Source: Marinarcus sediminis
Lineage (GTDB): Bacteria > Campylobacterota > Campylobacteria > Campylobacterales > Arcobacteraceae
Direction of reading: 5' to 3'
Assembly: GCF_048571275.1 (NCBI RefSeq)
Contig: NZ_CP182357.1
Location: forward strand, 1,426,001 to 1,490,000
Length of the DNA: 64,000 nucleotides
The translations under genes were made by a program, and so were the position numbers. The notes below the pieces were generated by a model. It saw nothing but the letters and a program-made list of their open reading frames with translations. It was not told where the DNA came from and did not search any database. How positions within the stretch are numbered: the stretch's first letter is position 1; every line of letters begins with the position of its first letter. This document shows positions 62,685 through 64,000 of this stretch, piece by piece.

Positions 62685-62699
62685 TGATAATCAATATTA
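62685..62699. promoter_or_regulatory. Fur-box-like site near the porin start
   Basis: TGATAATCAATATTA keeps one TGATAAT half exactly and 5 of 7 bases of the other, 33 bases upstream of the porin start. Confidence 0.55.
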
Positions 62700-62717
62700 A
62701 TTTAAAGTTAGCTTATA

Positions 62718-62734
62718 TTGATAGTAATTATCAA
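62718..62734. promoter_or_regulatory. Second Fur-box-like site upstream of the porin
   Basis: TTGATAGTAATTATCAA is a 7-1-7 inverted repeat with one mismatch, nearly the same as the feoA site at 60493-60509. The two porin sites are 33 bases apart, about three helical turns, suggesting cooperative binding. Confidence 0.7.
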
Positions 62735-62785
62735 AAAAAGACAATATTTATTTGTTTTTTGAAATAATAGTCTCTGCTTGCTTAT

Positions 62786-62802
62786 ATGCAACTGAGTTGC
62801 AT
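62786..62802. promoter_or_regulatory. Perfect 17-bp palindrome upstream of the porin
   Basis: ATGCAACTGAGTTGCAT is a perfect inverted repeat around one G, unlike the Fur-type sites beside it. It looks like an operator for a dimeric regulator. It lies between the porin promoter region and the 3' end of a small membrane protein gene. Confidence 0.6.
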
Positions 62803-62895
62803 TTAGTGGTAAAAGTGAAAATAAAATTCTTGGATATCAACGAAAAGAGGAGACTCAATTGGCTTTAAAGATGAGTTAAAAAGGAGTTTTTAGGA

Positions 62896-63084
62896 TTATT
62901 TTTTATGGCAATCACAAATAAACAGTGTTTTAATTACAAAAAAAACAATGGTTGCAAACAGAGCAATGCCTATGGTTTTTTCAACACTTAATACATCCAG
63001 ATGTTCAAGTAAAATCCCTACAGCTATCACCACTATATAGTAGAGCAGTGTTAGGGGTTTTTTAATATCAAAGATGAAAAACAT
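62896..63084 (-). CDS. Small membrane protein with a C-terminal CDCHKK tail
   Basis: The 62 residues contain two membrane helices (about 12-27 and 37-55) and end in CDCHKK, a possible metal-binding tail. The start overlaps the stop of the upstream small gene by one base (TAATG), so the two are coupled. I do not recognise a family. The pair lies near the iron genes, but that is only position. Confidence 0.6.
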   Translation of the reverse strand: MFFIFDIKKPLTLLYYIVVIAVGILLEHLDVLSVEKTIGIALFATIVFFVIKTLFICDCHKK

Positions 63085-63380
63085 TATTTTTTCATGGAAG
63101 GAATGTATTTAAAAAAGGCGTATAAAACTCCCACCATTGCAATGACACTTACCACAGCCATAAAAGATATTTCAACTTCTGGAGTTACCCCTCTTTGATA
63201 ATTTTTTGGGGCAAAAAGAATCATGGATGAGATAAACATAAATGAAGCTGTCATAATTGCAATAATGTGAGCAAAAATTTTGTGAAATCTTTGTTTGTAA
63301 AAATTAAATACCATTTTCCACGTTAAAAATGCTGCTGTGATTGTTATAACTAATACAATGATTTTATCCATATTTTCCAT
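63084..63380 (-). CDS. Small three-helix membrane protein
   Basis: The 98 residues have three hydrophobic helices (about 6-26, 36-56 and 72-91) joined by short basic loops, including QRFHKIFAH. The ATG at 63380 is preceded by AAGGACT. It is translationally coupled to the next small membrane protein. I do not recognise a family; two His residues might bind haem or metal, but that is speculation. Confidence 0.62.
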   Translation of the reverse strand: MENMDKIIVLVITITAAFLTWKMVFNFYKQRFHKIFAHIIAIMTASFMFISSMILFAPKNYQRGVTPEVEISFMAVVSVIAMVGVLYAFFKYIPSMKK

Positions 63381-63423
63381 CGAAGTCCTTTGTTTTGTTG
63401 TAGAACATTTTATCTTAATATAG

Positions 63424-63429
63424 TATAAT
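63424..63429 (+). promoter_or_regulatory. Candidate -10 box in the divergent gap before the Sel1 gene
   Basis: TATAAT lies in a 175-base A/T-rich gap that serves genes on both strands. A short hairpin, GGTGT/ACACC at 63454-63467, follows it. Confidence 0.35.
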
Positions 63430-63555
63430 TTTGTAGCAAATGTATAGCAAAATGGTGTTTGTACACCTCAAATTATAAAAAAAGTGTAACTTTTAAATAC
63501 CTCAAAGTAAACTTATATTAAAGTTTTATGTTACATTGTTAATAAAGGCATCATA

Positions 63556-64000
63556 ATGAATAAAATTATCCTTACTTCCTTACTTCTTTTGCAAACGTTA
63601 ATTGCTGATAAAATTGATGACTACAATCAAGGCGTTTATGCCTACAGTGATAAAAATTATATTGAAGCAGCGTACTGGTATAAAAAAGCAGCGGTTCAAG
63701 GTGAAGCATTTGCACAGACCAATTTGGCCGTTATGTATTATTTGGGACAAGGCATTAAACAAGATTATAAAGAGGCACTTTATTGGTATGAAAATGCAGC
63801 CAATCAAGGCAATCCTACTGCACAACTCAATTTAGGTTACATGTATAAAAATGCCATTGGAACACAGCAAGATTACCAAAAAGCTTTATATTGGTTTGAA
63901 AAAGCTGCTCTTTGGGGTGATGCATATGCTCAATATCATGTGGGACAAATATACTATTTGGGTGAAGGCATTGAAGTCAATTACTCTTTGGCCATGTCTT
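63556..64000 (+). CDS. Sel1-repeat protein, cut by the window end
   Basis: The first 148 codons are visible. A signal peptide (MNKIILTSLLLLQTLIA) is followed by Sel1-type repeats of about 36 residues: YWYKKAAVQGEAFAQTNLAV, YWYENAANQGNPTAQLNLGY and YWFEKAALWGDAYAQYHVGQ, each followed by a G-rich turn. Sel1 proteins are usually exported protein-binding scaffolds. An AAAGG ribosome site precedes the ATG. The C-terminus lies beyond the window. Confidence 0.88.
   Translation, partial: MNKIILTSLLLLQTLIADKIDDYNQGVYAYSDKNYIEAAYWYKKAAVQGEAFAQTNLAVMYYLGQGIKQDYKEALYWYENAANQGNPTAQLNLGYMYKNAIGTQQDYQKALYWFEKAALWGDAYAQYHVGQIYYLGEGIEVNYSLAMS

Noticed and set aside
62812..62895. Small gene between the porin promoter and the 62-residue membrane protein gene
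   Set aside because: Only very short frames exist and the GAGGAG sequence is not followed by a frame longer than a few codons.

Overview
The window is AT-rich, densely coding, and has no rRNA, tRNA, insertion sequence, CRISPR array or phage gene that I can see. Gene content points to Campylobacterota, most likely an Arcobacter-type genome. The clues are the ffh-rpsP-KH-rimM order, a divergent ('remote') CheZ phosphatase, FliY beside FliN, two large TPR proteins inside the flagellar cluster that resemble PflA/PflB motor proteins, and histidine kinase and MCP sequences of campylobacterial style. This assignment is inference from protein families; no search was run. No stretch longer than about 245 bases lacks a gene.

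Layout. 1-3.4 kb: housekeeping genes (RluA-type pseudouridine synthase, ffh, rpsP, a KH-domain protein, rimM). 3.4-36.9 kb: one large flagellar cluster. A minus-strand operon (flgG plus two unfamiliar charged proteins) diverges from a long plus-strand run: cheY-like, cheZ-like, flgF-like, flgB, fliF, fliG, fliH, fliN, flgD, two different flgE genes, a coiled-coil protein, a TPR protein, flaG-like, fliY, motA, motB, flgJ (rod-binding domain only), flgN-like, flgA-like, flhF, flhG, a small membrane protein, fliE, flgC, fliK, fliR, flhB, a second TPR protein, fliI, flgL, flhA. Filament genes (flagellin, fliD, flgK), P/L-ring genes, fliM, fliP, fliQ and the sigma/anti-sigma regulators are not in the window.

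36.9-46.3 kb: genes packed tightly behind flhA (BatD-like protein, HlyD-like protein, molybdopterin oxidoreductase, MFS transporter, small protein, histidine kinase), then a degenerate EAL protein and a chemoreceptor. 46.3-58.1 kb: bioD, then clpS-clpA, a c-type cytochrome lipoprotein, aat, a ferredoxin-thioredoxin-reductase/rhodanese fusion, a minus-strand operon panB-ruvB-AI-2E-type permease, a ClC chloride channel, trpA and bpt. ClpS, ClpA, Aat and Bpt together give a nearly complete bacterial N-degron pathway within 11 kb. 58.1-64 kb: an iron region with feoA-feoB, divergent fur, a DUF2325 protein and a porin. TGATAAT-type inverted repeats (Fur-box-like) lie upstream of feoA and of the porin. 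Two small membrane proteins and the start of a Sel1-repeat protein end the window.

How the genes work together. Most of the window builds and controls a flagellum: MS ring, C ring, type III export apparatus, rod, hook, hook-length ruler, stator and placement GTPases. CheY/CheZ-like proteins sit at the head of the cluster and a chemoreceptor and kinase follow it. The most interesting observations are the CheZ-like protein carrying FliM-like CheY-docking peptides, the repeated short motifs in FliK, the paired hook proteins, the candidate PflA/PflB scaffolds, the FTR-rhodanese fusion, the catalytically broken EAL protein, and several strong palindromes in promoter regions.
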